A stretch of 64,000 nt of DNA from contig NZ_CP023344.1 of the NCBI RefSeq assembly GCF_002310495.1, positions 4,481,501 to 4,545,500 on the forward strand, written 5' to 3'. The notes beneath the pieces are model-generated. The model ran no database searches and had not been told where the DNA came from. It was given only the letters and a program-made list of their open reading frames with translations. The translations under genes were made by a program, and so were the position numbers. The stretch comes from Nibricoccus aquaticus. GTDB lineage: Bacteria; Verrucomicrobiota; Verrucomicrobiia; Opitutales; Opitutaceae. Shown piece by piece: positions 27,858-36,845 of this stretch (its first letter is position 1; every line of letters starts with the position of its first letter).

Positions 27858-28277
27858 TCAACTGCCAGACTGCGTATCGAAGGTGATGCGGCTCAGGCCG
27901 CTTTTTTTCACTTCGTCCATAAGGCTGATGACTTTTTGGTGAGTGATACTACCTTCGATTCTGAAGCGTATAACCGTATTTTTCGCATCCAAGCCGCGCA
28001 GGCGGACCGCCAGATCGCGGCTGTTAACTGGCGTGTTATCGATGTAGGTGACGCCTTTCGCGTCGATCGTCAGCGCGACGAACTTCGTGTTCTTATCGAC
28101 CAGCTGCTGCTCGCTGGCTGACTCCACGGGAAGATTCACCGGCACCGTCTGTTCATTGGCCAGCGGCGCGGCCAGCATGAAGATGATCAACAAACAGAAG
28201 CCCAAATCCACCAGGTTGGTGACGTTAAGATCCGCGATCGGATGCGACTGGCGGTGACGTCTAAAAGTGCGGGCCAT
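27858..28277 (-). CDS. ExbD/TolR-family protein
   Basis: The 139-aa protein has the family layout: a short cytoplasmic N-terminus (MARTFRRHRQSHPIADLNVTN), one membrane helix starting LVDLGFCLLIIFMLAAPLA with the conserved membrane Asp, and a periplasmic alpha/beta domain (VALTIDAKGVTYIDNTPV). Together with ExbB/TolQ it forms a proton-driven motor. It lies between the ExbB-like and TonB/TolA-like genes on the same strand with short gaps. Confidence 0.92.
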   Translation of the reverse strand: MARTFRRHRQSHPIADLNVTNLVDLGFCLLIIFMLAAPLANEQTVPVNLPVESASEQQLVDKNTKFVALTIDAKGVTYIDNTPVNSRDLAVRLRGLDAKNTVIRFRIEGSITHQKVISLMDEVKKSGLSRITFDTQSGS

Positions 28278-28324
28278 GACGGTATCGGTAGTGGAGTCGG
28301 TGAAGGTGTCGCAGGCGTGAGCGG

Positions 28325-29011
28325 TTACTTGCCCTCAAGCTCGATGCGGTCCGCCAGCGAGCTCGCGTAATTTTCGAGCTCCGTGATCAGCTGCTTGGTA
28401 TTTCCCAGGAGATAGTTGTACCCGAACACCGACGGGATCGCCACGACCAGACCTGCGATCGTCGTCAACAACGCCGCCGACACGCCAGGTGCCAGCGTCG
28501 CGATGCTCGCCGTCTGCTGCGTCGCCACCGAACTGAACGCCTCCATCACGCCCCACACCGTCCCGAGCAATCCGAGAAACGGCGCTCCCGACACGATCGA
28601 CGCGAGGAAGATCATGCTCGATTCGTACCGCAGGATCTGGCGCGCCAGCGCGCGCTGGATCGCATTCTCAGACTGCTGCAAACGTGCGCGAGGATCGTCG
28701 ATTCCCTTTTGTTCATTGATCGCTCCCGCGCGGTCATAAGCCTCGATCGCATCGGCAAACAGATCGCCGTACGGGATCGAGCGTTTGTTGCGGTACGACT
28801 CCGGCAGATCGAGCAACGTGCGCTGATCGCGGATATGCTGCTCGAAGGCCATGTTCAGATAGCGAAGGTTCGCGAGCTCGTTTCGTTTCCCGATCATCAC
28901 CGCCCAGGCGATGATGCTGGCGATGGCGAGTCCCACCGTGATGGTCTGCCCGACGATATCGCAGCGGACAAAAACTTCCCAGATATTAACGGTGGCGAAA
29001 AAGAGCGTCAT
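28325..29011 (-). CDS. ExbB/TolQ-family proton channel protein
   Basis: The 228-aa protein (ATG 29011, MTLFFATVNIWEVF) has an N-terminal membrane helix, a cytoplasmic loop of about 80 residues, and two C-terminal helices including GLLGTVWGVMEAFSSV and ALLTTIAGLVVAIPSVFGYN. These are the signature motifs of ExbB/TolQ/MotA stator proteins. It heads the operon with exbD and tonB/tolA. It is divergent from the pfkB-type kinase, with a 146-bp shared upstream region. Confidence 0.94.
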   Translation of the reverse strand: MTLFFATVNIWEVFVRCDIVGQTITVGLAIASIIAWAVMIGKRNELANLRYLNMAFEQHIRDQRTLLDLPESYRNKRSIPYGDLFADAIEAYDRAGAINEQKGIDDPRARLQQSENAIQRALARQILRYESSMIFLASIVSGAPFLGLLGTVWGVMEAFSSVATQQTASIATLAPGVSAALLTTIAGLVVAIPSVFGYNYLLGNTKQLITELENYASSLADRIELEGK

Positions 29012-29157
29012 TGAAAATGAATCAGCAAGAGGGTGAAAAAGTGGAAAACAGTTGGGGCCTTTGCGGAGCGCATTCAACGGCAATCTCGCCAAATCCGCGC
29101 GCGAATCCTGTTGCCGAAGTTCGTGCTAATTTTTTCGCTCCGGTTCCCCTCACACCC

Positions 29158-30270
29158 ATGAATTTCAAAACCCGGGCTCTCGAAGAGCTCCGCGCCCGCC
29201 GTTCCGCCATCGCTCACAAATACACCGTCGCCGGCCTCGACGGTTTCGTGGACACGATCGTGACGCCCGTCGCGCTCCGCTCTGGTCAGGGGGAAAACTT
29301 CACGCCCATCTCGACTGTCACCGAGTTCGGCCAGCGCATCCTCGGCGCCGCCGGCAAGAGCACCAACATCGAGTATTACCCGCGCATGGATAAGCTCGGC
29401 GGCAACGGCCCGATCATGGCCAACGCCATCCTCGCCGCCGGGTGCAAGCTCACCTACATCGGCGCGCTCGGCCAGGACTCGATTCACCCCGTCTTCGCTC
29501 CCATCGCCGCCAAAGCCCGCGCCGTCTCCCTCTGCGCTCCGGCCGCGACCACCGCCGTCGAGTTCAACGACGGCAAGATCATGTTCGGCCAGATGAAGTC
29601 CCTCGACGAGATCACCTACGCGCGCATATCCGAGGTCATGGGCCGCGACGATTTCCACGCCCAGCTCGCCGCCGCCGATCTCATCGCCCTCGTCAACTGG
29701 ACGATGATCACGCACATGACCGCGATCTTCGCCGAGCTCACGGAAAAAGTTTTCCCCGCGCTGCCGAAGCGCGACCGCATCTTCTTCTTCGACCTCGCCG
29801 ACCCCGAAAAACGCTCCGCCGCCGACCTCGTCGATGCCCTTGGCAAAATCGCCGCCTTCGAAAAATTCGGACGCGTCACCCTCGGCCTCAATCTCAAGGA
29901 AGCCCAGCAGGTCTTCGCCGCCCTCGGCCTTGGCATTTCCGAGGGCGACGACGAAGCTGTGCTTCGCCACACCGCCGCCGAGATCCGCAAAAAACTCAAC
30001 GTGTCCACGGTCGTCGTCCACCCGCGCAAATCCGCCGCCTGCGCCACCGCCGACGCCACCTACTGGGTGCCCGGGCCCTACTGCGAACAGCCGCTCATCA
30101 CCACCGGCGCGGGCGATCATTTCAACGCCGGTTTCAGCGTCGGCCAGCTCCTCGGCCTCAGTCCCGAAGCGTGCCTCGCCACCGGCGTCTGCACCTCCGG
30201 CCACTACGTCCGCACCGCCGCCAGCCCCTCCATCGACGACCTCGAAACATTCCTCGCGAACTGGAAGTAA
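29158..30270 (+). CDS. PfkB-family sugar/nucleoside kinase
   Basis: The 370-aa protein has the ribokinase-fold motifs: an N-terminal AGLDGFVDTIV, a GGNGPIMANAI glycine stretch, and the C-terminal catalytic TTGAGDHFNAGF with the base Asp. The start is ATG 29158 (MNFKTRALEEL); the longer form from 29011 would begin with an unlikely peptide. The substrate is unknown. Members phosphorylate ribose, fructose, adenosine or 2-keto-3-deoxygluconate. It is followed 21 bp later by tmk in the same direction. Confidence 0.88.
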   Translation: MNFKTRALEELRARRSAIAHKYTVAGLDGFVDTIVTPVALRSGQGENFTPISTVTEFGQRILGAAGKSTNIEYYPRMDKLGGNGPIMANAILAAGCKLTYIGALGQDSIHPVFAPIAAKARAVSLCAPAATTAVEFNDGKIMFGQMKSLDEITYARISEVMGRDDFHAQLAAADLIALVNWTMITHMTAIFAELTEKVFPALPKRDRIFFFDLADPEKRSAADLVDALGKIAAFEKFGRVTLGLNLKEAQQVFAALGLGISEGDDEAVLRHTAAEIRKKLNVSTVVVHPRKSAACATADATYWVPGPYCEQPLITTGAGDHFNAGFSVGQLLGLSPEACLATGVCTSGHYVRTAASPSIDDLETFLANWK

Positions 30271-30291
30271 TTCACCCACCCTCCCCTCTAT

Positions 30292-31041
30292 ATGCCTCTC
30301 AAAGACCAATCCCACACCGGCATCCTCGTCTCCTTCGAAGGTTCCGAAGGCAGCGGCAAAAGCACCCAGATCGCCCGCCTCGCCAAACGCCTTCAGGAAA
30401 GCGGCCGCGATGTCATCTCCACGCGCGAACCCGGCGGCACCGAGATCGGCGAACAGATCCGCAACATCATCGTCCATAATTCCAAGGGCGATGAGATGTG
30501 CGCCGAGACCGAGCTCCTCCTCTTCGCCGCCGCTCGCGCCCAGCTCGTCCGCGAAAACATCGCCCCTGCCCTCCTCCGCGGCGCCATCGTCCTCAGCGAC
30601 CGCTTCCTCGACTCCTCGACCGTGTATCAAGGAATCGGACGCAACCTCGCCATGGGCCCGGTCAACCAGATCAACCGCTTTGCCGTCGGCTCGATCATGC
30701 CCAACATCACCGTCGTCATCGACGTGCCGACCTCGGTGAGCCTCGCCCGCATCCGCCTCCGCGCCTCCGATCTCCCCGACCGCATGGAGCGCGAGAACAT
30801 CGACTTCTACGAAAAAGTCCGCGCCGGCTATCTCGTCCTCGCTAAAGGGATGCCCGAGCGCTTCGTAGTCATCGACGGCACCAAGAGCGAGGACGCCATC
30901 GAGAAACAAATCTGGGCCGAGCTCGAAAAACGCCTCTTCAAAACCGCCCCCGAGCCCAAAGCAAAAAAGTCCCGCATCAAACCTGCGCCCAAGCTCGCCA
31001 AAAAATCTGCGCCCAAAGCCCGCAAGGCTTCCCGCCGCTGA
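30292..31041 (+). CDS. tmk: Thymidylate kinase with basic C-terminal tail
   Basis: Tmk phosphorylates dTMP to dTDP. The 249-aa protein shows the P-loop FEGSEGSGKSTQ near residue 16, the DR motif in LSDRFLDSSTVYQG, and a TREPGGTEIGEQIR segment. The family is usually 200-215 aa. Here about 30 extra residues form a Lys/Ala/Pro-rich tail (residues about 220-249, for example KKSRIKPAPKLAKK), resembling histone-like tails. It lies 42 bp before holB, a common pairing. Confidence 0.95.
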   Translation: MPLKDQSHTGILVSFEGSEGSGKSTQIARLAKRLQESGRDVISTREPGGTEIGEQIRNIIVHNSKGDEMCAETELLLFAAARAQLVRENIAPALLRGAIVLSDRFLDSSTVYQGIGRNLAMGPVNQINRFAVGSIMPNITVVIDVPTSVSLARIRLRASDLPDRMERENIDFYEKVRAGYLVLAKGMPERFVVIDGTKSEDAIEKQIWAELEKRLFKTAPEPKAKKSRIKPAPKLAKKSAPKARKASRR

Positions 31042-31083
31042 TCCACGCGCCCCGTCCGTCGCGTCGCGCGTCACTCATCGCTC

Positions 31084-32049
31084 ATGCCTCACGCGCCCGT
31101 CTCCTGGCCTGACTCGCTCGCCGGCACACCCTCGGTCGCCGTCATCGAGCAGGCCATTTCCCGCCAGCGTCTTTCGCACAGCTTGCTCCTGAGCGGCGGC
31201 GATCTCGACACGCTCACCCTCGTCGCCAACGCCATCGCCGACCGCCTCCTCAGCGGCCTGCAACCGACCGACGCCCATCGCTTCCCGCCCGAGCAGCATC
31301 CCGATTGTTTCGCCCTGCGCCCCGCCGGGAAAATGCGCCAGATCTCGGCCGACGCCACCCGCACGCTCATCGGCAAAGTCCAGGTCTCCGGCAGCGTTTC
31401 GCTCCGCAAAGTCGCCATCGTCCACGAGTGCGACCGCATGAACGTCGCCGCCGCCAACGTCTTCCTCAAGACGCTCGAAGAGCCCCCGGCCAACACCACG
31501 ATCCTGCTGCTCACGACGCGTCCCTACGCGCTGCTGCCGACCATCCGCAGCCGCTGCCTCAACTTCCGTTTTCCCGCTGGTCCCGCGAGTTACTCCCCCG
31601 ACGGCTGGAGCGCCTGGCTCGCCGACTATCAAGCCTGGCTCACGCGCCTCACCGAGGGAATTTCCGACCGCAAAGCCGTCGCCGATTCCCTTATGGCCGC
31701 CTACGGCCTGATCGCGCGTTTCGGTGCCGTCCTTGATTTCGCGACTGACGAAGTCTGGAAACTCCAAAAAGCAAAACTTCCCGCCGAGCTCGGTGACGAC
31801 GAACAAGTCGCCATCGAAACCGGCATCGCCAACGGCCTCCGCGCCCGCCTCTTCATCGAGATCGAGCAGGCCACCCGCGCCTTCGCTCTCCCGCGTCTTC
31901 ACGCCAACGACGCCGCAACCAACCGCGCGCTCACCGCCGCCATCGAAAAACTCGAGCAAGCCGTCGGCCTGCTCCGCCTGAACCTCAACGAGTCCGCCGC
32001 ACTCGAAGAATTCATGCTCTCTTCGCTGCGTCTCTGGACCCGTCGCTGA
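31084..32049 (+). CDS. holB: DNA polymerase III delta' subunit
   Basis: The 321-aa AAA-like clamp-loader subunit has the delta'-type arrangement: an early LSHSLLLSGGD, a region KVAIVHECDRMNVAAANVFL and KTLEEPPANTTILLLTT with the sensor region. It lacks a clear GxxGxGKT P-loop, as expected for delta' subunits. It helps load the beta clamp at replication forks. It follows tmk in the usual order. Identification rests on these motifs and on the neighbour; the C-terminal third is divergent. Confidence 0.88.
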   Translation: MPHAPVSWPDSLAGTPSVAVIEQAISRQRLSHSLLLSGGDLDTLTLVANAIADRLLSGLQPTDAHRFPPEQHPDCFALRPAGKMRQISADATRTLIGKVQVSGSVSLRKVAIVHECDRMNVAAANVFLKTLEEPPANTTILLLTTRPYALLPTIRSRCLNFRFPAGPASYSPDGWSAWLADYQAWLTRLTEGISDRKAVADSLMAAYGLIARFGAVLDFATDEVWKLQKAKLPAELGDDEQVAIETGIANGLRARLFIEIEQATRAFALPRLHANDAATNRALTAAIEKLEQAVGLLRLNLNESAALEEFMLSSLRLWTRR

Positions 32050-32172
32050 CCCGTCACGATGTAGGCGCAGCGCGGCCGGTCGCGCATGACACCACCATTC
32101 CCGTCTACCGTTTGAGCAACACCGCCGCTTTCCAACGGGGCCGCTTCCTGCTTCACCTTGCGATCCGCATCC

Positions 32173-33552
32173 ATGAGCCAGGCGCCCACGTCCAAAGTTA
32201 AACTCAGTCTCCTCGCCCTCGCGTGGCCCATCTTCGTCGAGCAGGGCCTGCACGTGATGACCGGCACCGTGGACACGTTCATGGTCGCCCACATCTCGGA
32301 CAACGCCGTAGCGGGACTCGGCGTGGCGCATCAGATCGTCGTGCTCGCGATCATCCTGTTTAACTTCGTCGGCATCGGCGCGAGCGTCTCCGTCACGCAC
32401 TCCCTCGGTGGCGGCGATCCGAAAGGCGCGCGCTCGGTGGCCACGACCGCCATCGCCGCGAATTTCTGGATCGGCGCGATCATCAGCACGACCGTTTTCC
32501 TGCTCGCGAAACCGCTCCTCCAGCTGATGCACCTGCCGCCCGAGCTGATGCAGTACGGCCTGCCGTTTCTCACGATCATGGGCGGCACGCTCTTCCTCGA
32601 ATCGATCAACATGGCGATCTCCGCCGTGCTCCGCGCCCACGGCCACACGCGCGAGTCGATGTTCATCACGCTCGGCCAAAACATCCTTAACGCTGCGGGC
32701 AACGCCATCTTCCTCTTCGGCCTCTTCGGCGCGCCCAAGCTCGGCGTCGAAGGCGTCGCTCTCTCGACCGTCATCAGTCGCATCGTCGCCCTCGGCGCGC
32801 TCTGGATTCTCCTCAAACGCCAGACCGGCATCCGCCTGGAATTTCTTGATCTCTTCCGCGTCTCCCTTCCTCGCCTGAAGCCCATCCTCCACATCGGCCT
32901 GCCAGCCGCCGGCGAAAACATCAGCTGGTGGCTCGCCTTCATGACGATGACCTCGTTCACCGCCCTCATGGGCGGCAACGCCCTCGTGGTGCAGACTTAC
33001 ACGATGCAGATTCTCTACGTCGTGATCATTTTCAGCATCTCGATCGCGCTCGGTACTGAGATCATCATCGGGCACCTGATTGGCGCGGGCGAATTCGAAG
33101 AGGCTTATCGCGAGCTGATGAAAAATCTGCGCACGAGCCTCTTCCTCGCCAGCGGCGCGATCACGCTCGTCGCCGTACTCGCGCCTTGGCTGCTCGGCAT
33201 CTTCACCACGGATACAGCGGTGATCGCGGGCGGCACTCTGCTGCTGCGCATGTCGCTGCTGTTGGAGCCGGGGCGCGTGATCAACATCGTCGTGATCAAC
33301 TGCCTCCGCGCCACTGGCGACGTGAAGTTTCCCATCATGATGGGCCTGCTCTCCATGTGGGGCATCTGGGTGCCGCTCGCCTGGTTCCTCGGCCTGCATC
33401 TCGGCTGGGGCCTCCCCGGCGTCTGGATCGCGATGATGTGCGACGAGTGGTTCCGCGGCGCGATCATGTACCGCCGCTGGCGCCATCGCCGCTGGCTGCC
33501 GCACGCGCAAAAAGTCCGCGCCCGCGTCGCCGCCAGCGCCGCCGGACTTTGA
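32173..33552 (+). CDS. MATE-family efflux transporter
   Basis: The 459-aa protein starts at ATG 32173 (MSQAPTSKVKLSLLALAWP). It has about 12 membrane helices. The features PIFVEQGLHVMTGTVDTFMVAHIS, GVGVAHQ-type and the internal two-fold repeat (a second half from about 230) mark the MATE fold (NorM/DinF). These export drugs or organic cations using Na+ or H+. The substrate is unknown. The 123-bp gap upstream holds no clear promoter beyond a GC-rich stretch. Confidence 0.9.
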   Translation: MSQAPTSKVKLSLLALAWPIFVEQGLHVMTGTVDTFMVAHISDNAVAGLGVAHQIVVLAIILFNFVGIGASVSVTHSLGGGDPKGARSVATTAIAANFWIGAIISTTVFLLAKPLLQLMHLPPELMQYGLPFLTIMGGTLFLESINMAISAVLRAHGHTRESMFITLGQNILNAAGNAIFLFGLFGAPKLGVEGVALSTVISRIVALGALWILLKRQTGIRLEFLDLFRVSLPRLKPILHIGLPAAGENISWWLAFMTMTSFTALMGGNALVVQTYTMQILYVVIIFSISIALGTEIIIGHLIGAGEFEEAYRELMKNLRTSLFLASGAITLVAVLAPWLLGIFTTDTAVIAGGTLLLRMSLLLEPGRVINIVVINCLRATGDVKFPIMMGLLSMWGIWVPLAWFLGLHLGWGLPGVWIAMMCDEWFRGAIMYRRWRHRRWLPHAQKVRARVAASAAGL

Positions 33553-33587
33553 GGAAGCGCCTTCTCGCGGTCAGGCGCTAGGCGCGC

Positions 33588-34694
33588 TCAGCGGACCTGC
33601 AACGTGTCGCCTTCGTACGCGAGCCCGAGCGACGGGATCGTCACCGCTTTGCGCGTACTTTCCTTTTTCACACTGCCCGCATGCCACGCGTCGTAGCCCG
33701 CCGAGCGCGCCGCATCGAGTGTCGCTTCAAGCACGTCGGGCGAAACATAAGCCGCGAAACCAACGCCCTGATTGAAGGTCGCGTACATCTCCTTCGTCGT
33801 GATCGGACCAGCCTTTTCCAAAAACTGAAACAGCGCTGGCGCGGGCCGCATGTTGGCGATCTCGTACACAAACGGCTCTTCGAGCCGCATCAATTTCCGC
33901 CAGCCGTGACCCGTGACGTGCGCGACGTAGTTCAGCGGAATTCCCCGCTGCTGACACTCGCGAACGAACTCCACGTAGATGACCGACGGCGCGAGCAACG
34001 CCTCACCATACGTCCGCGTGTCACCGAAGCCGATCGGCGTCTGATAACCCTGCGGCAGCTGGTCCGCGATCTTGCGGCAGAGCGTGAGCCCGTTGGTCTG
34101 CACGCCGGACGACGCAAGGAAAACGATCTGATCGCCGTCGCGGACTTCGCCCGTGATGCGCAGGCTCTTCGGCGAAATTTTGCCGATGGCCGAACCAGCG
34201 AGCACGATAGTCTCCGCGTTCACGATACCGCGCAGCGTCGGCGTTTCGCCACCGCCCCAGACTGCGTTGGATTTTTTGCACGCGTGAGCCCAGCCCTCGA
34301 CGAGCGAGTTCATCCGTTTCTCGTCCGTAAACCATGCCGACTCGCCGACCGCCGCGTGCATCGCGATGGAGATCGGCAGCGCGCCGCAAGTGATCAGGTC
34401 GTTCACCATCGTGGCGACGGTATCGATCGCGATCTCGCGGTAGAAATTTTTGCCCGTCTGTTTATAGACGACGTCCGCGACGAGGTTCTTAGTGCCTAGG
34501 CCTTCCTCGACGTGCGCGAGGAAATGATCATCCGCCTCCATCAAATAGGCGCTCTCGCCACGCGTCGTCGCGGGCTCGGAGTAGCCATGTTGTTCGAGCA
34601 AAGGCGCCGTCGTGCGCGCAGCCTTTTGGCAGGCGCGCTTGAACGCATCGAGCTGATCGTAGTTAACGCCGGAGGATTCGTAGGAAAGAGACAT
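33588..34694 (-). CDS. purM: Phosphoribosylformylglycinamidine cyclo-ligase (AIR synthase family)
   Basis: PurM makes aminoimidazole ribotide in purine synthesis. The 368-aa protein shows DVVYKQTGKNFYREIAIDTVATMVNDL, the glycine-rich VWGGGETPTLRG, DGDQIVFLASSGVQTNGLTL and HVTGHGWRKLMR, all in the expected PurM order. It differs from textbook PurM at the N-terminus (no GVDIDAG motif), and so could be an AIR-synthase-like paralogue. Its neighbour purF, 6 bp upstream on the same strand, supports purine synthesis. Confidence 0.88.
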   Translation of the reverse strand: MSLSYESSGVNYDQLDAFKRACQKAARTTAPLLEQHGYSEPATTRGESAYLMEADDHFLAHVEEGLGTKNLVADVVYKQTGKNFYREIAIDTVATMVNDLITCGALPISIAMHAAVGESAWFTDEKRMNSLVEGWAHACKKSNAVWGGGETPTLRGIVNAETIVLAGSAIGKISPKSLRITGEVRDGDQIVFLASSGVQTNGLTLCRKIADQLPQGYQTPIGFGDTRTYGEALLAPSVIYVEFVRECQQRGIPLNYVAHVTGHGWRKLMRLEEPFVYEIANMRPAPALFQFLEKAGPITTKEMYATFNQGVGFAAYVSPDVLEATLDAARSAGYDAWHAGSVKKESTRKAVTIPSLGLAYEGDTLQVR

Positions 34695-34700
34695 GCTGGA

Positions 34701-36611
34701 TCAGTATGAGCGACCGTCGCCCTTTTCGTAGAAGTTAAGGAAAGCTTGGTTCACGACACGGTATCCACCGGGAGTCGGGTATTTGCCGGTGAAGTACCAG
34801 TCCCCGGTGTGCTCCGGAACAGCCGCGTGAAGATTTTCGATCTTCTGGAAGATCACCTCCACGTTGCCCTTCCATTCGATGTTCTTCGGGCGAACGATCT
34901 CGGTGATGCGCGCCGAGAGTTCTTCATCCGTAAACGATGCGTAGATCTTGCGCACGTGATTCACGAGACCGCCACGAGCCACTTCCTCGCGACAGAGCTG
35001 ATAAACTTCCTCGATGACATTGGTCTGTCCGCGCTCCTTGAGCAGCGAGATGGCCGCCTCGAACGCGATGAATTTCCCCAGCTCCGACATGTCGATGCCG
35101 TAGCAATCCGGATAGCGGATCTGCGGCGCGGTCGAAACGATGACGATCTTCTTGGGATTCAGCCGCGCCAAGATGCGCAGGATCGATTTGCGGAGCGTCG
35201 TACCGCGCACGATCGAGTCATCGACACACACGAGATTATCCTCTCCGGCTTTCACCGAGCCGTAAGTGATGTCGTACACATGGCTCGCGAGCTGATTACG
35301 CATGCTCTCCTGGCCGATGAATGTGCGCAGCTTGATGTCCTTCGAGACGACTTTCTCGCCGCGCGGCCAGTTGCGCAGGATGAGATCGTCGAGCGTCGCC
35401 TCGTCCAATTTGCCCTCACGCGCGGCTATCATGATGGATTTCTTAACTTCGTCGCGACGACGTTCGCGCAGCGCGTGCATCAATCCGTAGTACGCAACCT
35501 CGGCCGTGTTTGGGATGAAGCTGAACACAGTATTGCCCCACTCGTTATTGACCGCCTTGAGCACTTGGTCGGCGAGTTTTCCACCGAGCGCTTTGCGATC
35601 CTTGTAGATATCGAGGTCGTTGCCGCGTGAGAAATAAATGCGCTCGAACGAGCACGATGCGCGCGGCAGTGGCGCGGTGAACGCGGAAGACTTCACGGTG
35701 CCGTTGCGCTTCACGACGACGACGTGGCCGGGCGCGACTTCCTTCACCTCTTCAACGGCAGCGTCGAAAACCGTCATGAGCGGCGCGCGCTCAGAAGCAA
35801 AGGCGACGACCTCGTCATTTTCAAAATGCCAGCACGGGCGGATGCCCGACGGATCACGCGCCACGAAGGCGTCGCCGTTGCCGATGAGTCCGCACAGCGT
35901 GTAGCCGCCGTCCCACTTCTGGGCGGAGCGAGTGATAACACGGGCGATGTCGAGATCCTCGCTGATCTTGCGCGACATCTCGACGCCTTTCATGCCGGTG
36001 GAGCGCAGCGAGCGGTAAAGATCCTCGTGCTCCTCATCGAGGTAGAAGCCGATTTTCTCCAGCAGCGCCTGCGTGTCCGTCGCGAAGATTGGATGCTGAC
36101 CGAGGGCGATGAGCGTCTCGTTGAGCTCCGCCGTGTTGGTCATGTTGAAATTACCGCACAGCGCCAGATTGCGCGTCGGCCAGGAACTACGGCGAAAATA
36201 CGGATGGCACGAACTCATGTTGTACCCGCCCGAAGTGCCGTAGCGCAGATGCCCGACGAATAGTTCGCCGCCAAAATCGAAGTGCTTCTTCACCGTCTCC
36301 GCGAATTCCGGATGGATTGTCCCGGCATCGACCTTCGCATTGTAGCCCGCGAGCAGCGTCTTGAAGATCTTGTCGAGCGGGTTGGCCTTCACGCAGCGCT
36401 CGCGAAACATGTACGGCTCGCCCGCCGGCACATCGAGTTTCACGCAAGCGACACCCGCGCCGTCCTGCCCGCGGTTGTGTTGCTTCTCCATCAGGAGAAA
36501 AAGCTTGGTGAAGCCCCAGAGCGGCGAACCGTATTTTTCCTGAAAGTAGGAAAGCGGTTTCTTCAGGCGGACGAGCGCTACGCCGCATTCGTGGGTGATT
36601 TTATCGGACAT
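34701..36611 (-). CDS. purF: Amidophosphoribosyltransferase (long form)
   Basis: PurF makes phosphoribosylamine from PRPP and glutamine. The 636-aa protein has an N-terminal glutaminase domain starting MSDKITHECGVALV, with the nucleophile Cys9, then NRGQDGAG and HLRYGTSG. The PRPP-binding loop is VCVDDSIVRGTT. It is longer than the usual 470-510 aa because of inserts and a C-terminal extension, as in the Bacteroidetes/Verrucomicrobia-type long PurF. The start is ATG 36611; propeptide removal to expose Cys9 is expected. It heads a purF-purM pair. Confidence 0.95.
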   Translation of the reverse strand: MSDKITHECGVALVRLKKPLSYFQEKYGSPLWGFTKLFLLMEKQHNRGQDGAGVACVKLDVPAGEPYMFRERCVKANPLDKIFKTLLAGYNAKVDAGTIHPEFAETVKKHFDFGGELFVGHLRYGTSGGYNMSSCHPYFRRSSWPTRNLALCGNFNMTNTAELNETLIALGQHPIFATDTQALLEKIGFYLDEEHEDLYRSLRSTGMKGVEMSRKISEDLDIARVITRSAQKWDGGYTLCGLIGNGDAFVARDPSGIRPCWHFENDEVVAFASERAPLMTVFDAAVEEVKEVAPGHVVVVKRNGTVKSSAFTAPLPRASCSFERIYFSRGNDLDIYKDRKALGGKLADQVLKAVNNEWGNTVFSFIPNTAEVAYYGLMHALRERRRDEVKKSIMIAAREGKLDEATLDDLILRNWPRGEKVVSKDIKLRTFIGQESMRNQLASHVYDITYGSVKAGEDNLVCVDDSIVRGTTLRKSILRILARLNPKKIVIVSTAPQIRYPDCYGIDMSELGKFIAFEAAISLLKERGQTNVIEEVYQLCREEVARGGLVNHVRKIYASFTDEELSARITEIVRPKNIEWKGNVEVIFQKIENLHAAVPEHTGDWYFTGKYPTPGGYRVVNQAFLNFYEKGDGRSY

Positions 36612-36845
36612 GGAAAACTGGATCGCCCCCTGCGCCCTGTTGCTTGCTGCCTCGGCGTGAACCAGTTGCCTGCCTTGCACCCATCCACGCGACGCCAATC
36701 CAGCGTTCGCGCACGGTCTTCAGTCGATTGACAAGGTCAGTCAGTTTCACGGCCGTTAAAAGGACTGGATGACGGCGTGAATCGCAAAGCGGTCAAGGGT
36801 TTTTCCGGTGCCCAGTCGCCTCCCGCGTCAACACCCCGGCATCGT

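Noticed and set aside
29090-29132. Possible extra copy of the element before the pfkB gene
   Set aside because: Only partial match (CAAATC, CGCGCG) and the A-T-rich hexamer is 37 nt away, so it does not keep the phase.
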